Positions 1-16,882 of a stretch of DNA of 46,847 bases are shown here, piece by piece. Every line of letters begins with the position of its first letter. Position 1 is the stretch's first letter. The notes under the pieces were generated by a model. The model did no database searches, had not been told where the DNA came from, and worked only from the letters and a program-made list of their open reading frames with translations. Origin of the DNA: Lasiosphaeria ovina (taxonomy: Eukaryota; Ascomycota; Sordariomycetes; Sordariales; Lasiosphaeriaceae); NCBI GenBank assembly GCA_033439765.1, contig JAULSN010000018.1, positions 1 through 46,847 of the forward strand, in the 5' to 3' direction. Made by a program: the position numbers and the translations under genes.

Positions 1-423
1 TGCCATTGCGGTGACGGTGAAGACCAGGGCGCCGTGATGGCGGGCACTGAAGGCAGAATGAAATGCGTTATGCTGGTTGCTATGTGCTTGGCTTGGTACG
101 AGATCAGAAATGATGCTACGGGGAGATGACTACTTGACATGGTTTCCGTGATATGGTACCAATACAAGAGCTCAGGGGGATCTTGGGTGACAAATTGGAT
201 GTTATCAAGCCCTTAGTCAACATTTCTAACATTTTTTTACTTCAATGCAAATAAATTGTCGGGAACCGCGTATATGAGACGTGAAGGCCCTGCCCTCTTC
301 TCTCCCAAGTTTACAACCCCCATCTCACGCCCAACGACATTGCGATAATACGGTGTTTGGACGGAAGCAAAATGTGCAAGCTCAAACGAACCTCTGCGCT
401 GGCTCTCCCCACGCTAGACCTCC
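1..423. other. Intergenic, downstream of palA
   Basis: No coding region could be supported here. It holds the 3' flank of the minus-strand palA gene, with A/T-rich stretches (about 200-260) that could serve as its 3' UTR and polyadenylation region. Short open frames lack family resemblance. Confidence 0.5.
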
Positions 424-3315
424 TCAGCCAAACCGAATCCCGCTATTTGGGTCCCATGTCTTCTTCATCGGGACGTTGCCTCCTTGTTGACCTCCTTGGG
501 GGTTTCCGCCCGCGACAGGCGAAGGCGCAAACTTGATTCCCATGTCAGGTATCCACGCCCCTTGCATGGGGGCCATTGGCTTGGGTTGCTGCTGCGGGAC
601 GTTGTCGGCCCAGCTCTGGATTTGCGCCTCGGCAGGGGGGCTGTGTACGACCTGCCGGAGATGCTGAGGCTGTGGCGGGCTCGTGTAATAAGAGGCCGAG
701 CCTGGTGATTGGTACGGCTGTGGAGATGCCCGCGGTTGCGAGATTGAGAGCGAGGACAGAGGTGGCATGGAAAGTTCGCTGTAAAGGTTAGCGTCAAGTG
801 TAAACAAAAGTACCAACACTGGGTAAACAGCCACGAAAGGGGGGGACCCACTTCTCCAGGCCTCGTGCCTCCTGACGCCTTTGGTTGACCCACTGGCGTG
901 CCTGGTTTCGAAACTGTTCGACAATCCTGCTAAGATCGTTGTAGAATTTCCTCCCGACTTCGACGTTGCTGACAATCTCCTTGTACTTGTAATAGGCATT
1001 GTCCAGCTTCTGCAAGGCCTTTTCACGGTCATGGTTGCCCTTGTCACCAACACTCCTCTTCTGCGCCTCGAACTCCTGATTCGCGCGCTGGAGATCGGCC
1101 AACAGCTTTTCCTGATCCGCACCTTCCTTTTCGAGCGCGTCGATGTCCGCCTCGTAGAGGTTGTCCAGCCGCTTCTCGAAAAAGTCTTCAAAATGTGCCG
1201 TGACAATGGGCGTGCTTGGGTAAGTCCGCTCGAGCCGCGCCGTCTCGGCTAGGATGTCAGACTTGATGTCATCAGCGCGACTTCGGGCCATCAGCCCTTC
1301 TACGCGTTTTCTCCGCCTCGATTCCATCCGAAGGACTTCGTTGTAGGCCCCTCTCAGTCTCCCTATCGTGGGCTTCAGCAACTCGGGGATCTCGACCCGC
1401 CTGCTGTTGGGGATAAAGTCCATCATGTTTCTGTCGGGGCCAGCCAACAGAGCTAGCGTGTCCTTGACGGACGCATATTTTTCTCGCACCACAGCATCAC
1501 TAGATGTGCTGGACGCAAAGTAACCCTCGATTTCGGCAACCTGGTTCCAAAGCTTGGCACCGCCATCGTGGCTAGGATCAGCGCGCGACTCCGACCGCGT
1601 CCAGCGTTGCTTGCCAAATTCGAGCCGCAGGTTCATGTCCTCTTCTTCTTCAGCCGCGAGGAGCGCCTTTGCTTCCTCAAACACGGCCCGGTCGCTGGCA
1701 CAGAGCTTCTCTATGTCGCCGAAGCCCCGCTGAAGTCTGCTGAGCGCGTCCGCCTGTCGAATCTCGTCGGCATGTTGAACAAGCGTGCCTGGTAACCCGA
1801 GTGGTTTTTCGAGGGCCTGCAGCGAGCCAGGTAGGTTCAAGCTCGACAGGATCTGATGCAATTTGTCCGTCATGCTTTCAAGCTCAGAAATGATGCTATT
1901 ATTGACAAGACGGTCCCGCCGTTCCTCGTATATGGAGACTGCAACGTGCACGGCAAAGGGGACCAGCTTCGTGAAGAGCGCCGGTCCAAACGCTGCATGG
2001 TCTCCAAAGTGGTCGTACGGCTTGGCCACCTCGGGAGGAATCCGGGCGACAGCCATGTTGGCTCTGTCGAGGATCTTCAGCTCTGATTTTGGCGGAACAG
2101 CCTCTGTGGCGTGTTAGCGCAGGCAGAGTAGCGGGTTTCTCGGGGGAATGCGCAGGGAGGCTTACGGAGATAGATCAAGTCATTGTCCTTCTCGGCCCTC
2201 TTTAAATCCTCTTCGACGCGCTTCTTCAAGCCGTTGAGATCGTCGATAACTGCCTTGTTGAGGTAGCCACCCTTGCATTCGCGCAACCCTTCGTTCACGC
2301 ACGCGCTAGCGTCACGCAGGCGGGCCACCTCCTCGCCATATTTCCTCTTCTCGAGGCAGTCACACGCGGCGCGGTACTGGGCGGCGGCCGCAAAGTGGTG
2401 GTGTTTCGCGCTCGTGTGGTGTATCCAGGCCGAGCTAATAGCCTCGCTTCTCATAGCAGCTTCCCCGGCTAGGTTATACAGATCAGACACGCGCGCGGCG
2501 AGCTTGGCGATGGAGGCGTCTTTGTAGCCGTCCATAACGGCCTTTTGCCAGAAGCACTCCTGACTTTGCGCCAGAAACAGCTGGATTAGCGACTCGAGCG
2601 TCGCGTCGTCCATGTCGTCGGGTGGGTTGTCCATGCGCAACTCGGGCAGTATTTCGGTCTTCATGTGTGTCAGAACTCCTGCCGCCTGGGAGAAGCAAGT
2701 CGCGGCCGTCTTTAGCCCGTCAGTGTTTCCCCGGTTGGAGGCGATGGCGAGTTGCGAGTACAGAGCGGCGAGATTGTAGAGGACGTTCATGAGCTCGTAC
2801 TTGAGGTTATTCTGCACCAGCGGGTGTTCGGTATGATAGCCCAGGGAGGGTACCAGGTGAAGTCTGCGCCAATCTGAGCCCACACCCAATCCAAGCGCGT
2901 CAAGTCAGCAATGCGCAGCACTAGTAGGAGTCCATAAGGGGCCAGTGTTTGCGTACGTCAATTGGAAACTTGCCGCCCATCCACACCAGCTGCCCCGCGT
3001 ACGTCTGCAGCTTCTTGATGCCGCTCGGGTGTGCCTCGTGGACATTGACGGCGTCGCGGCGCAGGGTGTCAATGACATCGAGGTCATGACGGAACATGTC
3101 GGGGTGTTGGTCATACTTCTTGGAGATGTACTGCTGGATAGAGCTCGAGAGGGAGATCTGCGTCGATTTCCGGAATGGAAGCGACAGGATGTTTGACCTG
3201 TGCGGCGCGTCCCATCTGGTTAGCTCACGGCTATTCATTCGTACGGTACGGTACACGCAGATCCAGCTCGCACATCGCGCGCTGTCGCATCAGAGGGTAT
3301 TACTTACGTCGTCAT
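424..3315 (-). CDS. palA: pH-response regulator PalA/RIM20 (BRO1-domain scaffold), five exons, one apparent frameshift
   Basis: Exons by splice signals: 3315-3308, 3197-2957, 2873-2166, 2103-852, 778-424. The product is about 854 aa, usual for PalA. The N-terminal BRO1 domain starts with MTTSNILSLPF and includes KYDQHPDMFRHDLDVID and KYELMNVLYNLAALYSQLA. A long helical V-domain follows (about residues 380-710), then a Pro/Gln-rich tail ending in WDPNSGIRFG, typical of this family. In known fungi PalA binds ESCRT-III Vps32 through BRO1 and YPXL motifs of PacC through the V-domain, bringing PacC to the PalB protease during alkaline-pH signalling at endosomes. Every intron has GT/AG ends and restores conserved text, for example LIYL|QAVPPKSELKILDRANMAV. 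Exon lengths sum to 2564 nt, one short of a multiple of three. The missing base lies near 2844-2852, where IGADFTWY and PSLGYHTEHP are in different frames. Identification is firm; whether the gene is intact is open. Confidence 0.93.
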
Positions 3316-7999
<4,684 letters not shown>

Positions 8000-9785
8000 A
8001 TGGAGGGCATCACTCTCGTCCTGCTCTACGTCGCCATCCCCAGTCTCCTATTCTCTGCCATCCAACAAATACTGTCATGGAGGAAGAAGACGCTCGGGTC
8101 GGAGCCCAAGTTCCCCGGACCGAAGCAGTACCCCATCGTTGGCCGCATCCATGACCTCCCCAGATTCTCCATGTGGCTGAAGTTCAAGGAGTGGGCGGAC
8201 GAGCACGGCCCAATCTACCAGACCCACGCCCTGAATCAGACCTTTATCGTTGTGTCGGACGAGAAGATTGCCGAAGAGCTTCTGATCAAGAGGGGTCACA
8301 TCTACTCGGGCCGCCCACAGATCAGGTCGCTCATCAAGCACAAGGATGGACCGGCATACTCTGCTCTCATGGACCGCCACGGTATGTATTGTGTGGAGCG
8401 CTGCTAGACTCTCACCCTTTACTCATGCCCTACGCGATAGACATATGGAAGACGCAGCGCAAGTGGTCTCATGCCGCCATGGCCGAGGCATATAAGCACC
8501 ACTTCTACGGCCACGCCGAGAAGGAGATGAAGCGGTTTCTAGGCCTAATGTTGCTGGATCCGGCTCGCTTCCTGGAGTACACCCGAGAGTATTGCGGACG
8601 CGTCATGTCCAGGCTGGCCTGGGACGATGCAACACAAGGCAAGACCAATGGCGACAGCGCCGACAAGACGCTGCACTGCATGAGCGTGTCGGGGCCCATC
8701 ACCAACACCGTGACGCCGCTTTGGTACATCCCTTCATTCATTAACCCGTGGTACAACTACGAGATCCAGCGGGAGAAGGAGCAGCGCGCATGGTGGGTCA
8801 ACAACTACACGCTCGCCAAGTATCGCATGCAACAGGGCGAACTGCCCAGCGACACGTGGGCCTATCGGTACTTTGAGCAGCTCCGCCGCGAAGGGAACGA
8901 GAGTCTGGAGCAGGAACATGAACAAGAGGACTTTGCGAGCTGCATGATCGGCTTTCTGAATCTGGTGGGCGTCGTCACCATCAGCGGCCCGCTCAAGTTC
9001 TTCCTCATGGCCATGGCGCTGCACCCGGAGTGGCAGAAGAAGGCGCAGGACGAGATCGACAGAGTTTGCGGCGACCGGATGCCAACAATGCAGGACTTTG
9101 CCGACCTACCAACGGTCCGCGCTTGCCTCAAGGAGACCGTCCGGTGGAGGTCTGGTGTTCCGCTCGGTACGTTTGAAGGTTTCCAATGTAATGTTGATTA
9201 TTCTTGTAACTGACTGGTTGTGCGCAGGTGTCCCACATCAAGCAGAGAGAGACGACGAGTACAGGGGGGTCAAGATCAAGAAGGGCACGATCATTCTTGC
9301 TTGCGAATGGTGAGTAACCTAGACCACTCCGGCAAACCGTCTCATCTTCCACAGCTTCTAACACGTATGCTTTCAGGACTCTCAACCGCGTACCCACCAA
9401 GTATCCCGATGGCGACAACTTCCGCCCCGAGCGCTGGCTCGAGGCTGGCTGGCCGACCTATCAGGAGCCTCTTACCCGGTATCCTAACTTCCGCGAGGGC
9501 CAAGCCATGCACACCTTTGGGTGGGGCCGGCGGACGTGTCTGGGCCAGAACATTGTCGACGACGAGACGTTTGTGTTTGCCGCCGGCACGCTGTGGGCTT
9601 TCAACTCGGGCCCCAAAATGTGCCCGCTCACCGGCAACCCCGTCCCAATCGACACGCAGGCGACCAACAGCCACGTCATCCTCGAGCCCAGCCCGTTCCA
9701 GCTCTCCTTCAAGCCCCGGAGCCCAGAGCGTGCGAAGCACATCTTGGACGGATATCACTCAGTGCTCGGAGAGCTGAAGCTCTGA
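8000..9785 (+). CDS. Cytochrome P450 monooxygenase, microsomal type, four exons
   Basis: Exons 8000-8381, 8441-9166, 9228-9309 and 9377-9785 join in frame to 532 aa, a normal P450 length. An N-terminal membrane anchor (residues about 4-22) precedes a proline-rich hinge (KFPGPKQYPIVG). The K-helix ExxR is E359-T-V-R362, followed by FRPERW. The heme-binding loop is FGWGRRTCLGQNI with Cys451 as heme ligand. These motifs support an ER-bound heme-thiolate oxygenase using NADPH-P450 reductase. The I-helix reads GVVT (304-307): the Thr is kept but the usual acidic residue before it is Val. The sequence recalls fungal P450s often labelled O-methylsterigmatocystin oxidoreductase-like, but the substrate cannot be read from sequence, and no polyketide or other biosynthetic gene lies next to it. 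Introns are 59, 61 and 67 nt with GT/AG ends. Confidence 0.93.
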
Positions 9786-12700
9786 GAGAACTGCGTGGTA
9801 GAGGGAGACTGATAATTAGAGTGTAATCCATAACACCACCAGAGAAACGAACAGCACCCGCAAGAAATGGCTGGCAGACACATTATCCATTTTTTCTTTC
9901 TTTATAGTTTCTAATTATCTGATGGTCAGCGCGCTCTGGGCCAGTTTTTGCCCCTTAACTACTCTTCTTGTTTTACTGGCCTTGGGGAACATCGTAGCCG
10001 GGGAGTTGGGCAGAGTGGTTGTCATCCAAATCTCGCAGCACCTGTTATTAGTCGCATTTTACTTTTTGAAGTCTAGCCACTTATATTACCCCCCATTCCA
10101 GGCGTACTTGCTGCGGTATTTTTCATTGCGATTTTCACCGTTTGTATGTGAGGCACTTCTCGTTCTCTGTCCTGGTTTCACGTTACAAGCACAGTCGAAA
10201 ACGTGCTCCAGCTACAGGCCCGAGGAGAAACTTTGCAAGCGAGTGTCAGCATCCTAGCCTGTTGAAAGCCGTTTTCACGAATACAACTAGGCAGAGTAGG
10301 CAGCGCTTAATGCGGCATCCTAACCAGACGTGCGGGAGAGCCTGACGTGGGATCCGAGTTTTCCCTTCGACCGGGCACGTATCCCAATTCCCAGAGGTCT
10401 GTCTAGCTGCAGATTGGGGACCCGACAGAAAAGAAAAATTTCCCGAGACTTTACTAGGATTCCTTGCTCGCGCGGTTGGCTCGGAAAATTTGCTCCTGTT
10501 GGGGTCTGCCCTGCCTGGACCTGCTGCTCGCTCACTCGCTCGCTCTGCCGGATCTACACCGTGCTTCGTGTCACCGCACCTCTGGTTTTCCCGGAGACAC
10601 GGCCACCCCTCCCCCAGAATCAGCTATTAGCTCGCGGCATAATCAATCCCCAAGGTTAGCGTATTTATGTATGTATGTGTGTGTACCTCTGTGCTGCTGT
10701 CATCTGTACCATCTACCTCGCCGGGTACAGTACGGAGCATCAGTCCAGTTCCACCCCCTCCCCACGTTCGCAAACTCTATTGGCGGGCCGCCGGCCGCCT
10801 GGCTTGCTCCCTTGCTTACTCGTCAGACGACTTCAAACGAGCAAGTAAAATGTCGTGCAATACCCCCCCCATTGACTGTCCGGGCGCGGACAGCCATCCA
10901 GACTGGCGGACCGTCTCACCAAATAGTATTAATCAACTCGGTGCTGGGCTGCGGTGCTGTCGATGAGGCAGTGGCTTTGTATACGCATGCCCAACACGCA
11001 GCCGGATGTGACGTGCTCCACCGGATGGCAATTACCGTTATTTCTCCAATCATTATACTCTCTCTCTCTCTACCTGGAATAGGTATGTAGTTGGTTGCAT
11101 CCCTTTGGCGCGCGCGCCGCCGCCCATCTGTTTTAATTAGTAATTATGACTGGCTCAGCATCCAAGCTAAAGATAAACCGCCAGCTGGCCCTACCCACCG
11201 CTTCGCTTAGCAATGGGCAGGTATCTGAACCGACGAGTCACGTCGCGCCCTAGCCGAGAGCCAAGCATCGACCCAATCTATTCCCATAGTGAGCTGTTCG
11301 TCCCGTCGCGCCGGATCGTGCAGCAGTACCAGCGCCAGCGCCAGCGCCAGCTTTCCTTGCCGCCCCTGCGCCAAGGACCCGCTGCCCGCCGTGGGCAGGG
11401 AGCGGGTTTTGTGAATGGCCGCAGGGCGACTAGGTGTTGTTTGAGGAGGCGAATGCTCCTAGAATTCATCTCCTGTCAATTGCCCTCTGCCGTCGCCAGA
11501 AATGTCGTTGTTGTAATCAGGATATGAATGTGGACGTGGATGTGTGTAACCCCTTGCCGATCAATCGTCGAGCAAGCGTTCGGAGAGTTTTGCCTGTGTT
11601 GGCTTGTGGTGTGTTGGCTGGCGGTGTGTGCGTGCACTCATCCCTTTTATTTCGCACACTGCTCGCTCTATCCGTCATCACAGACCGAATCGACCTTCTC
11701 AGGAGGAAATGTGTTCCGAGACTTGTGGTGGGAAAGGTAATCAAGTTCGTAGATGGGTCTCTGCACCACTCAGATGAATCGGATACGCGATGACCTGGCG
11801 CCAGCGTTGGGCGGGGACCGAAGCGGACAGGAAGACATGGCCAAGGCCCATGCCATGCAGATTGCGACGAAAAGACCAGAAAAAATGCACGCGAGACGAA
11901 AAAGCGGGCTCGCACGCAGTACCTGGGTCCGGCACGGTCGGTGGCGGGCGGGTTTGGGTTTCCGGTAAGAGAATTTCATCTGCAATCACTGCACTCTGCA
12001 GAGGATGGAATAATAAACAGGATCCCAACCCAAAGTCCGAGCGATCAAGGGGCCCCACTCGCTCGCTCGCTCTCGCGTGCGTCCGTACCCGATACCATGG
12101 TCTCGAGGCTGGGCCATTTCATCTGTTCCTGAAATTCCCCCACCCCCAGTGCGAAGGTGGTCGCTTGTTGCATTTTGCCGGATAGGATATGTGTGGGTGT
12201 GTGTGTGGGCTGGCGAGTGCTGGCCGGACCGACGAGCACTGATTCAGCCAGGCGAGATACCGATGGCGTGAGAAAAGCCAAGACTTGTTATCGGGAGAAC
12301 CGGTGGCTTGTTATGGTGCCTGACCTTTCTTGGTTTTGTTCTGGTTGAAATGTGAGTATTCCTTGACGATCAGATTGAAATTCACTGTGAACGAGAATAG
12401 AAAACAAGTAATGGAGGGTGAAGGACTCTTGTTCCTGCGATATCTGACCAAAATCAAGCTGTGATTACCAGATGGAGCAATAATAACGATCGAAGGAGTG
12501 GAAATCTGTGTAAATGAAATAAAAGGTTTGTTAAAAGGTTTAATACACTTAATGTTGCATGTTGAGAATCGCTGCCTAATTGCTAGGCTATTAATTAGAG
12601 GCCTGGAGGGCAGTCAACGTACCCTTGATTCAATGGATACCTCCAAGTACCACAGACATACCAAAGGAATGATTGGTATTGCTGAGTGACTCCAAAGTTA

Positions 12701-13180
12701 ACCCTACTTCATGAGTGCAACGCCTGGCGATTGTTTGCTGTTTTGGTTTGGCCACCAGGTTTCATTCTTTGTTCAGAGATAGCGGATACCGCGGAAGTGT
12801 CGTGCGTTGCCGGAAACGACTTAGCCCTCTTGCAACTGTATGCCGCCCATAGGCACTAGGTTGGGTGATAGCTAGGCAGGTAGGTAGACAAAGAAAGAAA
12901 TTAGAATGAGTTGCAACAAGAAAAAACGTCAAGTTTCTAGGTCTGCCTTTGATTTTCTCAGCTGGTGCATTTTTCTTCAACTTCTTTTGATCTCTTCAAG
13001 TCACCAGTTTCTCTCACGTCGCTCCTACTAGTTCTTTTTCTTTGCCATCTCAGACTTCAGCCCCGGCGGACACTTCTGTTGTTCCGCGTCTCGGCTCTGG
13101 CCAGAATGAGTGCAGCGAATCCAGGCGAGACGTTCTATGAGATCTAGTCCTTGACCGACACCAACTGCAACCAGACAAAG
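9786..13180. other. Intergenic, 3.4 kb, no supported gene
   Basis: No protein family or RNA gene recognised. The stretch holds several short microsatellite-like patches: GTATGT/GT repeats near 10668-10685, CT repeats near 11059-11073, GCCAGC units near 11331-11350, and GT repeats near 12188-12206. The last part is presumably promoter and 5' UTR of the gene starting at 13181, with pyrimidine-rich sequence at 12965-13050. Confidence 0.5.
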
Positions 13181-15278
13181 ATGGCATCCGACCGCTGGTT
13201 CGACCAAGACGGGGACTACCGGGACGACAAGAGCGATTCTGGTGAGGATGTTTGGGAGCAGTACCACCCGGACGAAGATGATTGGGACGAGGAGGAACCG
13301 CTGTCTCGACAAGACATCTTCAGGCGGAAGAAACGCAAAGGCGTGACAAAGAAGAAGCTCAACCTGAACGAAGAAGACGAATCTGATTGGAACGACAATG
13401 CGTCTCTTGAGCAGGCAGGCGACGCAACGCGCAAGAGGAAACGAAATGCGGGGGCGCCGACACAAACTCGGAAAAAAGGGTCACATCCACTCCCTGCAGA
13501 AGCTCCTCCATCTACGCCTCGCAGTCGTTTAAAGAGGAAGAAGGAGGAGCCATCTGCTATTGTGGCGGACCAAGAACCATCGCCATCGGAACAAGCTAGC
13601 ACATCACCCACAGAACGCCCGCCTGGTGCCGTGACTCAGCCCACCGACCGACTCGGCGCGACATCAGGCCAGCCCAGGAAGAGGAAGAAGGCCAAGCTAC
13701 AGGTTGAAGCCCCAGCAGATATCCTGGTTGCACCGCCGCCTACCACTCGTCCCAGCCGAGCGAGGGCACCGCCAGCTCCCATTCAGGAGGATACCGACAT
13801 GACAGTGATGGAAGCCGAGCCTAAGATGACACTCGGCCGCCGCAGAGGCACAAGACTTAGTCCAATCGCGTTGGAATCCGCGGCTCCTATTGCTGAAAAT
13901 GTCGAAAATATCATAATCGACGTCGTGCCCCCGGCGCCCGAACACTCGTCACCCGACGACCTGGAGCCTCCCTACCATCTCAGCCCGCCAGCAGCCCACC
14001 ACGCCAACTTCAGCCCGCTACGACCCTCATCTGAAGAGCTCAACAGCCCCACCGTGCCCGGGATTCCCGAAGAGTTTGTCGGGCTGGTCGACTTTGGGAA
14101 CATGTCGTCCATGCCACAGGCGCTAGACAGCAGCGGCTCGTCCCCCTACCCGTATCCTCTCGACCTGGGGTTCCACTACATCTCGCCCGGCCACCGCCGC
14201 AGCCCTAAGTTGGCCCGCGCAACTGCCGGCAAGGCCGTCGCCCCAGTGGACATAGACTCGCTCCCGCCGGCTACCTCCTCCGACAGCGACTCGTCTCCAG
14301 GCCGCAGCAGCCGCGGTCCGTCCGACCCGATCCCCTGGACGCTGCTGTACGACATCCCAGTCGGGAACGAGCCGGCTTCGAACGGAGACGCGGGCGGCCC
14401 CGAGACGTCGAGGTTCCTGCGATCGACAGACGCCGTGGCGGGGCCGTTGCGCAGTGCGGAACGAACAGACCGCAGGGACTGGGCTCCACATAAATCGTCC
14501 CTTAGCAGAATGACGCTGGCATCCCTGCCGGAGCCGGATCCCCCAGTAGCATTGAACGATTCTATCTTGGGCGCTAATGACTACATCCCCCTCGAGTCGC
14601 CAGTGAGTCTCCGCCGGTCGGTCCGGGGTAGCAAGGCTGGCAAGAGAAAGACGAAGGTGCCGGCCGGTGGCCAAGAGGTAGTACGCGGCAAGCGTGCACA
14701 AAAAGGAAACAGGGCACCACAAACACCCGGAAAGGAGGAAACCGACAACAAGGGGTCGGCAGTGTCGACAGAGACTGAAAAGACTCCATTGCGAGTATCA
14801 GAACCACCTCAGCCCCAGCAGATGCAATGGGAAAGCATCGCCCCGCGCCCCCGACCGGAGCCGCGGCAGCGCTCGGCGTCAATAGTAGCCGCGGCAGTGT
14901 GGAGCAAGGCCATCGACGAGGACACTGCTACCACAAACCCCAAGCCGCCCGCCCCGCGGCCTCACGGGCGGCGGCTGGAAACATCTCCGGCGCGGCCGCG
15001 CTGGCCGCCACACCCGGGACACATCTACTGCGAGAGGTGCTTCCGCGGCGACTGCGCGCGGTGGCTGCGCATCCAGCACAGCGCGCTGGATGCCGTGGAG
15101 GCGCTGGGCGGCGACGGCGCGCTGCGGGACCTGCGGGCCATGGGGCGGCAGCTCGAGCAGATGTGGCGGGACACGGTGACGTTTGCGAGCGCCGGTAACC
15201 ATCATGCGGTGGACATCGAGGAGGAGCTGCGCAGGACGCTCAAGGACTTCGAGTACGAGACCGCGGTGAATTCGGTCC

Positions 15279-15314
<36 letters not shown>

Positions 15315-16882
15315 AGAGAGGCGGGAAGAGAAAGCAGGGAAAGAAGACGAGGCAGCAGCAGCGGCCGGCCCCGTCGTTGGCGGCGGCTATTGCTGCCGAG
15401 GCCGCTGGAGAGAGGGCCCGCATGAACCCAGTGCCCGTGCAGCGATCCCCGGCCGATGTGTTCCGCGACCTCCCTGCCGATGTTAGAGGGTTGTTACTTC
15501 TGCGCTATCTAGCAGCGGCACGGCGAGAGGAGAACATTTGGGGCAGAAACGCCGCCCACCGGGCTGCCGCGGCCACTGCCAAAAATAACATCGATGCGCT
15601 GCAGTGTCATATCGGCATGTCGACGCCAGAGCTAAAGCGGCTCGAGGTGCACTTCGGAAGCTTGCTTGGAGAAGCAAGGGCCCGCAGCAACTCCGCACAT
15701 GAGCCGGATGGCCGGCAGCTGCGAGGACACAACTGGTGGTCGTTTGACGACACGTTGCTAGTAGCGCACCGGCAATTAGAAGCAGCAATGTCGGGGATGT
15801 CGGGGCTGTCGACGCCAGCACACCCGTCACCAGCACGCTCGTTGTCGACTCCGTGCTCGACGCGCGTCGAGGTGCAGTCGTCGATGAGCGCGCGCAGCGG
15901 CAGCCCCTTCCCGCCCGCTTCGTTGGCGTCGGCATTTGATAACACGCTGGCGAGTAAAGCGCGTTCTGTCGTGATCGATGCGTTGACCAAGTCGGCAGCT
16001 GTTGCACGTGAAGCGGCGGAGCGCCTGGGAAGAAACATTCGGGGCGTGGACAAAAATGGCGCCGGTACACGGGCAGCGGGTGCGAACTCGCGAAGCCTGT
16101 TCAATCACGACCGCGACCACGATGAGCTGGACGACCTGCGGCGCACGGCGATAGCCGACATGCCCGGCAGCGCGGTCCTGTTACTGCGCATCGGGGAGGC
16201 CATTGCGCAGGTCCGCGCGAGGAGGCACGAGCCGCGGACCGAGGCGGAGTTCTTGGGCATCGACACTGTGTCTGTCCCAGCAGTTCATGAAGAATATTGG
16301 AGCGGAGATGTCGATGCCGAGGCCGGCCGTGAAGACGCCCCTCCCTCTCCACCAGCACGGAAGCGGCGGCGATCGCAGCGCTCTACTGTTGCCAAGACAC
16401 GATCTGCTGCAAACAGCGACGTGGACCGAGGCTGCGACGCCCTGGTGCTGGCGTGCGTGAACTGCTCCGAGTCTGGGGCGGTGCACCGGCGAGCAGCACG
16501 GCAAACGCAGGTGGCCGGTGACGAGCGTATGCCGTGGATGAAGCCCCTGATGTGGGCATACGGCCTTGACGAAGGGACCGCCGCGCGAATGGCGCCGGAG
16601 GATTTGTTCCTTCAGATTGCGCAACGGCCCGGGACACGAACCGTTCAGATTGCGGGTCTCCTGTTCCTGGTCGACGTGGCGGGCGGCGAGACCCGTGTCG
16701 TGCTGGTCGAGATGCGCAGCGTTTTTGACGACATCTGGAAGGAGAGAGCCGACAAAGCCGTGCCAAAACAAGAGAGCAATCACGGAGAGGACGGCGATAG
16801 CAAAGTTGCGGCCCCCCCGTTGCCGATGGGCTTGTGGGAGAAGTGGCAAGATGGGGAGTTGACGGGATATAGCATGCTGTGA
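13181..16882 (+). CDS. Large disordered, probably nuclear protein of unknown function
   Basis: A single uninterrupted frame of 1233 codons. I chose ATG at 13181 (context CAAAGATGG); an in-frame TAG lies 36 nt upstream with no ATG between. The N-terminus is strongly acidic (DEDDWDEEEPL) and is followed by several basic clusters (FRRKKRKGVTKKK, RKRKRN, KRKKEE, RKRKKAK) that look like nuclear localisation signals. Residues about 130-600 are Pro/Ser/Ala-rich and probably disordered. A more ordered part begins near residue 610 with a Cys pair (YCERCFRGDC), then an amphipathic region, a run of ten Ala, and a C-terminal segment that may be folded (MPWMKPLMWAYGL to VDVAGGETRVVLVEMRS). I do not recognise the family. 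It may be a lineage-restricted Sordariomycete protein, perhaps chromatin-associated; that role is only inferred from composition. Confidence 0.8.
15284..15313 (+). repeat. (GCT)10 trinucleotide repeat encoding Ala10
   Basis: Ten perfect GCT triplets inside the gene at 13181-16882, giving a run of ten alanines. It stays in frame, so length changes would alter only the alanine tract. Confidence 0.95.

Noticed and set aside
8000..9785. P450 as part of a secondary-metabolite cluster
   Set aside because: No synthase, oxidase or transporter gene lies beside it; its neighbours are long empty regions and unrelated genes.
13151..13180. Upstream extension of the 1233-residue protein using TTG
   Set aside because: A non-ATG start is not expected here; ATG at 13181 has a good context and leaves only ten codons behind.
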